In this document: in pieces, positions 16,015 through 24,966 of the stretch
How the letters are laid out: each line of letters opens with the position of its first letter
Numbering within the stretch: position 1 is the stretch's first letter
Origin: JBCCXZ01 sp965228005
Lineage (GTDB): Bacteria > Planctomycetota > Planctomycetia > Pirellulales > Lacipirellulaceae
Direction: 5' to 3'
NCBI GenBank assembly: GCA_965228005.1
Contig: CBDDGV010000004.1
Location: forward strand, 310,001-374,000
DNA: 64,000 nt
Notes under the pieces: generated by a model
Told to the model about the DNA's origin: nothing
Database searches by the model: none
The model's input: only the letters and a program-made list of their open reading frames with translations
Program-made: the position numbers and the translations under genes

Positions 16015-17715
16015 CTACGCCCCGCACTTAGCCAGCAGCTCGTCCTTGCCAACCCGGTCGCAGAAGTCGCCCAGCGATTCGTCTTCGTTCCGGCCTTCCC
16101 GGAAGACACGCAGCACGGCGGTCAGCTCGGGCACGACCTCCTCGCTAGGGACGAGGTCTTTGTAGACCCAGTTCAGTCGGTCGCCCTGCCGTCTGCCGCC
16201 TAGGAAGATCGTGTACTTGCCCTTGGTCTTGCCGACCAGCCCGATGTCTGAGTTGTAAGGCCGGGAGCAGCCGTTGGGGCAGCCCGTCATCCGGGTCGTG
16301 AAGACCTCTTCGGACAGCCCGAGTTCTTCGAGCCCCGCTTCGAGCTGATCGATCATGCTCGGCAGGATGCGCTCGCTCTCGGTGATCGCCAGGCCGCAGG
16401 TGGGGAGCGCCGGGCACGCCATCGCCCACCGCCGTGCCGAGCTCGTCTCTTCGGTCAGCGGGACGCCGTGTTCGCTAAGGATGCCCTTCAGCCGGTCGTG
16501 GTCGCCCTGCTCCAGGTCGCAGAAGATGATGCTCTGGTGAGGCGTTAGCCGCACGGGCGCCCCGACTTGCCGGCACACCTCTCGGAGCGCGGCCTTCAGG
16601 CGGTAATCGCCTTCGTCCTTGATCCGGCCGTTCTCGACATTCAGGCCATAGAACCATTTGCCGTCGCCCTGGGGGCGCCAGCCCATAGCGTCGTCGAATT
16701 CGTCGACGTGAACCGGCCGCGGGTCGGGGAGCTCGCCGCCGTAGTACTCCTCGACCTTCTCCCGGAAGCGGTCGAGGCCCCAGTTGTGGATGAGGTACTT
16801 CATCCGGGCGATCTTGCGGTCGGCGCGGTTGCCGAAGTCGCGTTGCACCTTGACGATCGCCGTGGCGACGTCGATCACCTGGTCGGGCGTGACGAAGCAC
16901 ATCGGCTTCGCGATCGCGGGGAAGGTCTTCTTCGCGCTGGGGGTCGTGCCGAAGCCGCCGCCAACCAGCACGTTGTAGCCGACGATCTGCCAGTCTTCGC
17001 AGATCGCGAGCAGGCCCAGGTCCTGGGAGTAAATATCGGCGCTGTTGTCGCCCGGCAGGCCGATGCCGGTCTTGAACTTCCGCGGGAGGTAGGTGGGCCC
17101 GTAGATCGGCTCGACAACATGGCCGTTGGACCCCCCGCCTGCGAGCTGCTTCTCGCCCGTCTCCTGGTCGGTGAGCCAAAGCTCGTGGTAGGCAGTCGTG
17201 CGGGGTTGGAAATGCTTGGCGATCTCGTCGGCCAGCAACTGCATCTGCTCGTAGACCGGGTCCCCCTTGTACGGGGCGGGCGAGCACATGACGTTCCGCT
17301 CCACGTCGCCGCAGGCGGCCAGGGTTGTGAGCTGGCTCTCGTTGATCCTGCGGATGCACTCCTTGAGGTTGGACTTCACCACCCCGTGCAACTGCAGCCC
17401 CTGCCTTGTTGTGATGCGGAGCGTGGTGTTTCCGATCTCGTCGCAGAGATCGAGCTGGGCCAGCATCTGGGCGGCGGTGAGCTTGCCGCCGGGGATGGCC
17501 GAGCGGACCATGAAGCTGTACGCCTTGCCGTCCGCTCCGCGTGAGTCGCGGTCGTCCTGCTGGTAGGTCCCGTGGTGCTTCAGCAGCTGGATGCTGGCCT
17601 TGCCGAAGAAGTCGTTGCCGTCCGCCAGTTCCTCGGGGATCGGCCCCAGCAGGTGGTTGCTTTCGCGCTTGAAGCCCTCGACGGGGCTTTCTTTTTCGGC
17701 CGGTTTGTCGGTCAT
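16015..17715 (-). CDS. sulfite reductase, hemoprotein (siroheme/4Fe-4S) type
   Basis: 566 residues, CysI-like length. The protein has the two repeated ferredoxin-like halves of the nitrite/sulfite reductase family, and the siroheme-4Fe-4S ligands are visible as Cys434, Cys440 (MACPALPTC), Cys479 and Cys483 (TGCPNGC). Upstream residues such as RITTRQGLQLHG match the siroheme-binding arginine region. It reduces sulfite to sulfide in assimilation. No flavoprotein subunit gene is adjacent, so the electron donor could be ferredoxin or a flavoprotein encoded elsewhere. Nitrite reductase activity cannot be excluded from sequence alone, but CysI-like features such as HHGTYQQDDRD favour sulfite. Confidence 0.9.
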   Translation of the reverse strand: MTDKPAEKESPVEGFKRESNHLLGPIPEELADGNDFFGKASIQLLKHHGTYQQDDRDSRGADGKAYSFMVRSAIPGGKLTAAQMLAQLDLCDEIGNTTLRITTRQGLQLHGVVKSNLKECIRRINESQLTTLAACGDVERNVMCSPAPYKGDPVYEQMQLLADEIAKHFQPRTTAYHELWLTDQETGEKQLAGGGSNGHVVEPIYGPTYLPRKFKTGIGLPGDNSADIYSQDLGLLAICEDWQIVGYNVLVGGGFGTTPSAKKTFPAIAKPMCFVTPDQVIDVATAIVKVQRDFGNRADRKIARMKYLIHNWGLDRFREKVEEYYGGELPDPRPVHVDEFDDAMGWRPQGDGKWFYGLNVENGRIKDEGDYRLKAALREVCRQVGAPVRLTPHQSIIFCDLEQGDHDRLKGILSEHGVPLTEETSSARRWAMACPALPTCGLAITESERILPSMIDQLEAGLEELGLSEEVFTTRMTGCPNGCSRPYNSDIGLVGKTKGKYTIFLGGRRQGDRLNWVYKDLVPSEEVVPELTAVLRVFREGRNEDESLGDFCDRVGKDELLAKCGA

Positions 17716-17881
17716 CGGGTTACCGTGAAGCGTTTTTCTGACTGCGGGCGAGGCCGCCTAATTTACCTAAACCGCAGGGTTGATCCTGGACCCCGAATGA
17801 TAGTCGCTCTAACGGACCGCGACTATATCGAGCGGGTTCGCCAGTGTGCGCGGAATCGGCCCGGCTCTAGGATGATGGGCT

Positions 17882-18412
17882 ATGACGGCTGACGCAGACG
17901 CATCTCCCCCACGAGACCGCTCCGTATCCTCCTCCCGCCGTGCGGCGGTCTGGCTGGCTACGGGCCTGGGCGTCGGGCTGGTGGCCCCGGCTCCCGGTAC
18001 GGTGGGCGGCCTCTGGGGTCTCCCCGTCGCGCTGGCCACAATGCAGCTGCCCGGCTACCTCTGGCAGGGAGTTGCCATCGTCGTGATCGGAGCCATCGGG
18101 GTTTGGCTCTGCGGCATGGCCTCACGAGCCCTCGGGAGCTCCGACCCGCAACCGGTCGTGCTGGATGAGATCGCGGCGTTGCCCATCGTGTTCTGGGGAC
18201 TAAGTGGCATTGGCAACGGGACTCTCATCGCAGGGTTTGCCCTGTTCCGCGTGTTCGACATCACGAAGCCCGGCATCGTGAAGCGGGGCGAGCGGCTCCC
18301 CGGCGGATTGGGCGTGATGGCCGACGACTGGCTCGCCGCCCTGCACGCCTGGGCGGCATTGCGGCTCCTCTTGTGGGTTGACCACTCGGCCGGCTGGGGC
18401 TTCTTTGTTTGA
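17882..18412 (+). CDS. pgpA: phosphatidylglycerophosphatase A
   Basis: 176 residues. The family signature is plain: APGTVGGLWGLP near residue 40, VVLDEIAALP near 98 (the metal-binding acidic site), FRVFDITKPGIV and LPGGLGVMADDWLA near residue 140. Several hydrophobic segments give the usual membrane topology. It dephosphorylates phosphatidylglycerophosphate to phosphatidylglycerol. The N-terminal 20 residues are extra polar sequence; the start ATG is 17882. folD follows 76 bases downstream. Confidence 0.92.
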   Translation: MTADADASPPRDRSVSSSRRAAVWLATGLGVGLVAPAPGTVGGLWGLPVALATMQLPGYLWQGVAIVVIGAIGVWLCGMASRALGSSDPQPVVLDEIAALPIVFWGLSGIGNGTLIAGFALFRVFDITKPGIVKRGERLPGGLGVMADDWLAALHAWAALRLLLWVDHSAGWGFFV

Positions 18413-18488
18413 GTCCCGTGGCGCTCGGGACGACGGGCGATAGAATCGACCTCTGCCCCACCGATTCCAACCAGCTGCCAACCTGCCC

Positions 18489-19352
18489 ATGCCCGCACGA
18501 CTGCTCGACGGCAAAGCGATCGCCAAACAGATCCGCTCAGAGATCGCCGAGGATATTGCCGTCTTCACGAACCAGCACGGCGTCACCCCCAAGCTGGCGG
18601 CCGTGCTTGTAGGCGACGACGCGGCCAGCGAGGTCTACGTCCGCAACAAGCGAAAAGACTGCGAACGGGTCGGGATGGAGAGCGTCCTCCACCGCCTGCC
18701 GGAGACGACCTCGCAAGCAGAACTGATCGAACTGCTCGATGGGCTGAACGCAGACGCGAGCGTCCACGGCATCCTCGTGCAGTTGCCGGTGCCCGAGCAG
18801 ATCGACCCCGAAGTAGTCGCTTCTTCGATCGACCCCGCCAAGGACGTCGATTGCCTGAACCCAGAGAACGTGGGCCTGCTCGCCAAGGGCCGCCCCAGAT
18901 TCAAGCCGTGCACCCCGCACGGGGTTCAGCAGATCCTGCTCCGAGAGGGGATCGAGACCGCCGGCCGCCGCGCGGTGGTGGTGGGCCGGAGCGAGATCGT
19001 CGGCAAACCCCTCGCCGCGATGCTGGCGCTGCGGGGCGAGGGCGGTGACGCTACCGTGACCATCTGCCACAGCCGGACGGCTGACTTAGCCGGCGTCGCC
19101 CGCGAGGCGGATATTGTGCTCGTTGCGATCGGGAAGCCGGAGTTCGTCACCGCCGACATGGTCAAGCCCGGCGCGGTGGTGATCGATATCGGCGTCAACC
19201 GGACCGAGGCGGGCCTGGTGGGCGACGTGGAGTTTGAGGGTGTTTCCCAAGTCGCATCGGCCATCACCCCGGTCCCCGGCGGCGTCGGGCCTCTCACGCG
19301 GACGATGCTGCTGGTGAACACCCTGGCAGCCGCCCACGGAGCAACCGCCTGA
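18489..19352 (+). CDS. folD: methylenetetrahydrofolate dehydrogenase / methenyltetrahydrofolate cyclohydrolase
   Basis: 287 residues, the family length. Diagnostic segments are YVRNKRKDCERVG near residue 51 (catalytic Lys), HGILVQLPVPEQID near 95, KDVDCLNPENVGLL near 120, PCTPHGVQ and the NADP-binding VVVGRSEIVGKPLAAML near 165, then ITPVPGGVGPLTRTMLL. It interconverts one-carbon units on tetrahydrofolate. A TAGAAT box at 18441-18446 could be its -10 element, but no good -35 accompanies it. Confidence 0.96.
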   Translation: MPARLLDGKAIAKQIRSEIAEDIAVFTNQHGVTPKLAAVLVGDDAASEVYVRNKRKDCERVGMESVLHRLPETTSQAELIELLDGLNADASVHGILVQLPVPEQIDPEVVASSIDPAKDVDCLNPENVGLLAKGRPRFKPCTPHGVQQILLREGIETAGRRAVVVGRSEIVGKPLAAMLALRGEGGDATVTICHSRTADLAGVAREADIVLVAIGKPEFVTADMVKPGAVVIDIGVNRTEAGLVGDVEFEGVSQVASAITPVPGGVGPLTRTMLLVNTLAAAHGATA

Positions 19353-19471
19353 AGGCTGCTGCAGCTATGCGCCCGGCGTTTTTTCGGGTATTTTCGGGGT
19401 TTCGATCCCCCCGGCTCGGGCCTCAGCGACCCCGGGCAGTCTTTTTTGAGCGAGGCGGCGTAACCCCCGGC

Positions 19472-19789
19472 ATGGCGAAGAAAACCGCAAAGAAGAAGGC
19501 CGCCCCGAAGAAGGCCGCGGCGAAGAAGACCGAGACCAAGAAGGCGGCAGCCAAGAAGGCCGAGCCCAAGAAGAAAGCGGCCGCCAAGAAGAAGACGACC
19601 AAGCGGACCAAAGCCGCCAAAGAGGTACGGCTCAAGGCGTACTGGGGCGTCTTCAATCAGTCGCTTCGCCGGGTCGCCCTGTTCGAATTCAACGAGAGGA
19701 AGCAGGCCGAGAAGAAGGCCCAGGAACTGACGAAGAGCGGCAAGAGCCCGCACTTTGTGCAGCCAGTCAAAGAGGCGATCGACAGCTAG
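19472..19789 (+). CDS. histone H1-like lysine/alanine-rich protein with small C-terminal domain
   Basis: 105 residues from ATG 19472. The first 50 residues are almost only Lys, Ala, Pro and Thr in AAKK/PKKA-type repeats, like bacterial histone H1-like tails (AlgP, HC1). The last 55 residues (VRLKAYWGVFN...KKAQELTKSGK) form a different, probably folded region with an aromatic start and a helix of alternating Lys and Glu. The tail should bind nucleic acid; the C-terminal part is not recognised. The earlier in-frame start at 19367 adds unlike Arg/Phe-rich sequence and was not used. It follows folD by 119 bases. Confidence 0.8.
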   Translation: MAKKTAKKKAAPKKAAAKKTETKKAAAKKAEPKKKAAAKKKTTKRTKAAKEVRLKAYWGVFNQSLRRVALFEFNERKQAEKKAQELTKSGKSPHFVQPVKEAIDS

Positions 19790-19807
19790 TCTTGGCCGGT
19801 CGCCGAC

Positions 19808-20179
19808 CTAACCCAGGACGGCCGAAAGCCTCTCCAGCGTCTCCGGCTTGTCGTATTCCAGCTTGCCGAAGCCCCGCAACGCCCCTGCCTGCTCCGCGGC
19901 GTCCTGGTGCTCGGGCATGTTGGTGATGAGCATCACTGGCACGGCCGATAACCGCTGGTCGCCTTTGATCGCCTTGATGACTTCGATCCCGTCGGAGTAG
20001 TCGCGGTCGAGCTTCCGGTTCACGACGACCAGGTCATAGTCCTCGCTCCTCAATGCCTCCAGTGCGTCGTCGGCGCCGTGTGCCTGACGCACCTCGCAGT
20101 CGAAATGCGAGCCTAGGTAAGAGCTCACCGTGGCGTGGTCCGGACCGCAGTTCCCGACGTCGAGTACCTTCTTAGTCAT
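19808..20179 (-). CDS. atypical receiver-domain protein lacking phospho-Asp
   Basis: 123 residues from ATG 20179, which has GGGAG about 10 bases upstream. It is a stand-alone CheY-like fold: VLDVGNCGPD near the N-terminus, YDLVVVNRKLD at 48-58 and VPVMLITNMPEH near residue 85. The residue that aligns with the phospho-acceptor Asp is Asn54, so normal phosphorylation is not expected. The conserved Lys may be the one in FGKLEYDKPE. It starts 14 bases after the propeller gene and is probably co-transcribed with it. Its role is unknown; a phosphorylation-independent scaffold or switch is possible. Confidence 0.75.
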   Translation of the reverse strand: MTKKVLDVGNCGPDHATVSSYLGSHFDCEVRQAHGADDALEALRSEDYDLVVVNRKLDRDYSDGIEVIKAIKGDQRLSAVPVMLITNMPEHQDAAEQAGALRGFGKLEYDKPETLERLSAVLG

Positions 20180-20193
20180 CTCTAAGATGCTCC

Positions 20194-21948
20194 CTACTGG
20201 TCGCCGGACGCTTCGATCGCGAAGAGGTGCGTTCGGTTCGAGATAAACAGCACGTTGTCCGCCACGATCGGCGTGCTGTACACGCTGTTTCCCATGTTGA
20301 CGGTTCCGTAGTAGGGCTCCCAATCGCCTTCCGCGTCGGTCATCGCCACGGCCTTGTCGGCCGAATGGCGGAAGATGGCGACCTCGCCGTCTTCGTCCCC
20401 GATGTAGACCTTGCCCTCCACAATCAACGGCGAGCCCCATGCGGCGGCCAGCATATCGTAGCTCCAGTGAACCTCGCCCGTCGCGGCGTCCAAGCAATGG
20501 AACAGGCCGCTGAAGTCGGCGATGTAGAGCACCCCGTCCTGGATAGCGACCGTGCCGCAGCTGCGGTGCATGGTTTCTTCGAAGTCGATCTCGCCGTCGC
20601 CGTTCTGGTCGTACTCGCTGTAGTGCCAGATTACGGCGGAGTTCGGGTTCGCCCGCACCAAGTCGCCTTCCTCTTCGACGGCGGCCTGCACCCGCTTATG
20701 GGGGATCACGGTTTCGGGGTCGGCCGAGTTGAAGACCAACTCGGGGCTGGTGTCGCCCCGCATGGTCGGGTCGATGCACCAGAGGTGCCCGATGCCCTCG
20801 CCGTGCTCGGGGTCCTGGCCCACGGCGACGTACACCTTGCCCTCGTAGATGACCGGCGTGGCGATGATGTTGTTCCGGGTGCCGCGGCGGCCGAGGTCCC
20901 AAACGGAGGTCTTGGGGTTCGCGTCGAACTTCCAAAGCAGCTTAGGGCCGCCCTCGCCGTCGCCCGCCGGATCGTAGCTGTACACCCAGCCGTCGCCGCC
21001 GGCGAAGATGACCTGCGCCTGGCCGCCCAGCACGCCGTAGGTCGGCGAAGACCACTGCCCGTGGAGGATGTTCAGTCCCGGCGCGTTGTCGGTCCACAGG
21101 ACCTCGCCGGTGTTCTTGTCCATCGCGAAGAAGCTCGGAGCTTCGGGCGCCGGGATGTAGTTGTGCTCCACGTCGACACCGTTGGAGGTGTTGACGAACA
21201 GCACGTCGCCGGCGGCGGTTACCGAGCAGCTGCACATGTTGTGCTGAGAGACGCCCAACTCGGCCATCATGTCGAAGACCCAGATGACGTCGGCCTCCTT
21301 CTGGAGGTCGTACGGCTTGCCGGTTGCTTCTAGCAGCTTCTCTTCTTCGGTGTAGGGCCCGTCGTTCTCGCCGTCGCGGAAGCCGGCCGTGTCGAGGCAA
21401 CGCACCTCGCCGCGGCTCGTGACATACCACAGCTTCTCGCCCTCGACGTAGACAGCACAGCAGATTCCCTGTTCTGGCCAGTCGTGCACGCGGCCGGTGG
21501 GCAGCTTCTCGCTGCTGTGCTGCCAGAGGAACTCGCCGCTTTCCGCGTCGAAGCAGATCAGGCAACCGAGGTCCCACTTGTCCGCCGGGTACCGCTCGAT
21601 CCACCCGCCGTTGTTGTTCGTGCCGATGAACACCCGCCCGTCCGCCACCACCGCGTTCCCGTAGGTCTGCGACCCCAAGCGGGAGACCCACTTGATGTTC
21701 TCCGCGCTCGTGGAATCCCACTCGCCGGTCAGGTAGTCGAACTCGCCGATCTCCCAGGCGGTTGGGATGCCGTACCCGATGGGGGTGTTGTTCCGACCCG
21801 CCGACCCGCCCCACTGGGCCCAGTCTTTGTTCGGCAGAGTGCTCCCGGCCCGCCTCGCCTCGCCCGCAACCTTCTCAAGGCCCGCCGATGTCAGCCAGCC
21901 CGCGAACACGGCCGCGAGGATGGCGCTGGTTTTCCAAATTCTGTTCAT
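20194..21948 (-). CDS. secreted PQQ-type beta-propeller protein with EF-hand-like loop
   Basis: 584 residues. A signal peptide or N-terminal anchor covers residues about 5-22. The body has repeated propeller blades with tryptophan docking motifs: DWAQWGGSAGRNN, VYVEGEKLWYV, VYSYDPAG, GVLYIADFSGLFHCLDAATGEVHW, quoted in short as ADFSGLFHCLDAATGEVHW. An insert carries DQNGDGEIDFEE, a canonical EF-hand calcium loop. No catalytic dehydrogenase residues are evident, so binding of PQQ is not assumed. It is the second of two tandem propeller genes (40-base gap after the first) and precedes the receiver protein. Confidence 0.82.
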   Translation of the reverse strand: MNRIWKTSAILAAVFAGWLTSAGLEKVAGEARRAGSTLPNKDWAQWGGSAGRNNTPIGYGIPTAWEIGEFDYLTGEWDSTSAENIKWVSRLGSQTYGNAVVADGRVFIGTNNNGGWIERYPADKWDLGCLICFDAESGEFLWQHSSEKLPTGRVHDWPEQGICCAVYVEGEKLWYVTSRGEVRCLDTAGFRDGENDGPYTEEEKLLEATGKPYDLQKEADVIWVFDMMAELGVSQHNMCSCSVTAAGDVLFVNTSNGVDVEHNYIPAPEAPSFFAMDKNTGEVLWTDNAPGLNILHGQWSSPTYGVLGGQAQVIFAGGDGWVYSYDPAGDGEGGPKLLWKFDANPKTSVWDLGRRGTRNNIIATPVIYEGKVYVAVGQDPEHGEGIGHLWCIDPTMRGDTSPELVFNSADPETVIPHKRVQAAVEEEGDLVRANPNSAVIWHYSEYDQNGDGEIDFEETMHRSCGTVAIQDGVLYIADFSGLFHCLDAATGEVHWSYDMLAAAWGSPLIVEGKVYIGDEDGEVAIFRHSADKAVAMTDAEGDWEPYYGTVNMGNSVYSTPIVADNVLFISNRTHLFAIEASGDQ

Positions 21949-21988
21949 TGCATTTCTCTTCAGCTCTTCAGCTTATCTGGCGTTGCTA

Positions 21989-24301
21989 TTAGTTTGCGTA
22001 GACCTTGACATTGTCTACGCAGAACTCCGCTTCCTGTGCGTTCCCGTAGAGGCCCGGGCTGCCGCTAGTAATCGGTGAAGCGTCGTACATCGAGACGGAC
22101 CAATCGTTTGGCTCGGTCTCGTTCCGCGGCCAGATTTTCCCGCTGACCGCGGCGGAGTCGCCCCTCTGCTCCACACGGAGCTTCATCGTGTACCATGTAT
22201 CTTTCGCTGGCTCGAAGTCTGCGGACGCCGACGCACGGTAGTCGTGCGAGGCCCAACTGTAGAGCCGCAGCGGCTTGCCGGCCGGGTCAGCGGGCGGTGC
22301 ATCACCGGCTCCTGACACGCCGGTCCCGGCCCGGCCGCGGAGCGTGAAGGTGTACCCGCTGTTGATGAGGCCCACGTCGGCCAGGCGTGCGTTGTCTTCT
22401 AGCAGCATCACGTCGGCTTCGATCGTGTAATCGGACAGATCGATCGGACCCATCCACATGCGGCTGCGGGTGCCGAGTTTGTTATTGGGGTCTCTGGGCG
22501 TCGGGAGCAGGTTGCGTTTCACCGCGACGCGCTCTCCGTCCACTTCACGGATGACGTATCTCACGCGGCCGCCCACCCAGGTGAGCGGTACCAGGCTGCT
22601 CTGATTGAAATCGAACGACCACGGTAGCGGCGGCACGACCCTGACTCGGGCGGAGGCGCTCAGCCCTTTGTACTCTGCTGAGATCAGCACGGCCTCGTGT
22701 GAGGCGTCGGCGGGAGCCGTGTAGACGCCGGCCTCGTCGATCTCACCCACCCCGGTGACCGTCAGTTTGAGGTCTCCCGCGGCGGCTTCCGACAACAACC
22801 GACCCTCCTCATCGAAGAGGCGGGCAGACACCCGGAGCGAATCACCCGGCGCGAGCAAAGAATCGTAAGGCGAAAGCTGGAGCTGTGCCTGTTTGGTGGG
22901 ATCAGAAGGGGGCTCATAGAACGTCCATTCCGCCGCAGGAGCAGGGTCCGGCTGCTCGGTGGCCAGGCAGTAAACGGCCGCCGAAGTCGGCAAGTAGATC
23001 CGGCCGTCCGCCGCGATCGGCGAACCGTCGCTCGACTCGCCCTTGAGCCGCAGCTTGTGCAACACCTTCACGCCGCGGTCGCTGGGCTCGAGGATGTACC
23101 ACCGCCCGTTGTTCGTGCAGAGGTAGACCTTGCCGTCGGCGTACAGCGGCGTGCTACGCATGACCGTGCCCAGAGCTTTGCGGGTGAGCCGTTCGCCGGT
23201 TTGCGGGTCGAAGATGAACAGCTTCGCCCGGTCGTCAACGACCCAGAGCTTGTCGCCGACCGGGATCGGTGAGCTCTTCCCGGCCATCACCTCGAACTTC
23301 CGCCAGATGTCTTTGCCCGCTTCTTGGCCGGCCGTCTTCAGGGCGACCAAGCCGCCCATCGCGTTGCCAATCTTGTTCTCCTCGCTGTGCGACGAGTACA
23401 CCGTGTCGCCGATCACCAGCGGCGAGACATTCAGCCCGCGGTCGGAGAACGGGAAGCTCCACAGCCGCTTGCCGGTCCGGGGCTGCATCGCCCAGAGGGC
23501 GCCGTCGCCCGAGCCGAAGACCATCGTGGCCTGCCCGTCGAGCATCGCTAGGGTCGGCGTGCTGTAGGTGGTGTCGTACGGCGAGATCCCCGTGCCGTTG
23601 AGCCAGCGGACCTCCCCGGTCTTCTTGTCCATCCCCAAGAACCGATGGGCCGGCTTGGCAAGCGAGCCCCATTCCGCAGAGTCGCCCCAACCGATAATCA
23701 CCCCGCTAGCGATCACCAGGTCGTCGAACACCAGCGGGAAGTTGGTCCGCCCGCCGTAGGTGCTCAGCATGCCGAACTCTTCGTGGAGCCTCCGCTCCCA
23801 GACCACAGCGCCGGTTTCTCCCTCGAGGCAGCAGAAGTAGCCGGACACGGCGTGTGCGTACACGTAACCCGTTCCTGGGTCCCCCACGCAGGAGGACCAA
23901 GCCACGCGGGTGTTGGGCACGTCGGTCAGGCTGATGCTGAAAACGTGCTGCCAGAGCTTCTCACCAGTTGCTGCATCGACGCAGACGACCTTGGATTGCT
24001 CAGCGACCGTATCTGGGTTGTGCCGTGCAATGGTGTAGAGCCGACCGTTCATGACGATGGGCGTGGAGCGACCGCCGATCTCTTCGTTCTTCCACAGGAG
24101 GTTGCTGCCGGGCCCGCCTTTGGGGTCCCAGCTCTCGATCAACCCCTTGTCTGGGGACGTGTTGTTTTGGTTCGGCCCGCGCCACTGGGGCCAATCGGCT
24201 GCTTCGGCTGTGTGACCCGCAACCGAGAACAGGCAACAGCCAACGGCGAGGAACTGAACAAAGCGAGCCCGCTCTGACGCGGACGAACTAATGAGGCGCA
24301 T
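21989..24301 (-). CDS. secreted PQQ-type beta-propeller protein with C-terminal beta-rich domain
   Basis: 770 residues from ATG 24301 (an in-frame TTG at 24325 adds 8 residues). The signal peptide ends near residue 32 (TAEAA|DWPQW). Residues about 35-470 are an eight-bladed PQQ-like propeller with DWPQWRGPNQNNTS and repeated DAATGEKLWQ, DKKTGEVRWL, TGKRLW blade ends. Residues about 500-580 look like an immunoglobulin-like insert, and about 600-770 a concanavalin-like (laminin G/DUF1080-like) fold. Such proteins are very common in planctomycetes; function is unknown, binding of surface sugars is one possibility. First gene of the propeller-propeller-receiver unit. Confidence 0.82.
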   Translation of the reverse strand: MRLISSSASERARFVQFLAVGCCLFSVAGHTAEAADWPQWRGPNQNNTSPDKGLIESWDPKGGPGSNLLWKNEEIGGRSTPIVMNGRLYTIARHNPDTVAEQSKVVCVDAATGEKLWQHVFSISLTDVPNTRVAWSSCVGDPGTGYVYAHAVSGYFCCLEGETGAVVWERRLHEEFGMLSTYGGRTNFPLVFDDLVIASGVIIGWGDSAEWGSLAKPAHRFLGMDKKTGEVRWLNGTGISPYDTTYSTPTLAMLDGQATMVFGSGDGALWAMQPRTGKRLWSFPFSDRGLNVSPLVIGDTVYSSHSEENKIGNAMGGLVALKTAGQEAGKDIWRKFEVMAGKSSPIPVGDKLWVVDDRAKLFIFDPQTGERLTRKALGTVMRSTPLYADGKVYLCTNNGRWYILEPSDRGVKVLHKLRLKGESSDGSPIAADGRIYLPTSAAVYCLATEQPDPAPAAEWTFYEPPSDPTKQAQLQLSPYDSLLAPGDSLRVSARLFDEEGRLLSEAAAGDLKLTVTGVGEIDEAGVYTAPADASHEAVLISAEYKGLSASARVRVVPPLPWSFDFNQSSLVPLTWVGGRVRYVIREVDGERVAVKRNLLPTPRDPNNKLGTRSRMWMGPIDLSDYTIEADVMLLEDNARLADVGLINSGYTFTLRGRAGTGVSGAGDAPPADPAGKPLRLYSWASHDYRASASADFEPAKDTWYTMKLRVEQRGDSAAVSGKIWPRNETEPNDWSVSMYDASPITSGSPGLYGNAQEAEFCVDNVKVYAN

Positions 24302-24966
24302 CGGTGTATCCGAAAGGCGGGACAAACGGAGGGACGGCGACGGGCGGATCGCCCGATCACCAGCAGGCTAAGGCGACCTGTCTTGTGAGGCAAGCTTTGC
24401 GGGTTGCGCGACCGCTGGCAGTCACGAAAGGCATTCCGCGGTACGATCTCAAAAACCCATCGATCCAGCTCGCCTCAGCGTAACAAACGCGAGTCCCACC
24501 CGCCACGAGGCGCCCCGGCGCGGTGGATAATCGCGCCAGCCGAACGACCTTCTGGAGGCGGAAAATCTTGCCTAACGATTGTCCTAACGCACTTGCTGAA
24601 AATTAGTTCCGCACTCTCAAGGGGCCTTCTCCGCCATACCGATACGTTGGTTGTCGCCAGCTTAGACGCGCGTCTCTGCTGCGACAAACAAACGTAGAGT
24701 GCGTCGACCAACCGGCCGTACTGCTTCGAGTCATGGATTGGCTCGACTGGTGTTGACGCCTGAACGTGGGGACACGCTAAGCAACGACCCGCCTTGACTT
24801 CGGCCCCGCCGAAACCCCCGCTCTCCCACCCCTGCCAAGTCCCACCTGGCAAGCGACCAACGATCGTCTCAGCGACCTACCCAGGGAGGGTGTGGTGCTT
24901 CGGCGCGGCAGCGTGCCGTCAAGCGGCCTAGCGCCGTCGTCCCCAACGAATAGGAGACGTTGTTCG
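24302..24966. other. long intergenic region between divergent genes
   Basis: About 660 bases lie between the divergent propeller and cysteine-rich genes. I see no credible coding region: the short open frames have no family resemblance or ribosome-binding site. The region should hold both promoters. TTGACT at 24791-24796 is a possible -35 but has no good -10 after it. Confidence 0.5.
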
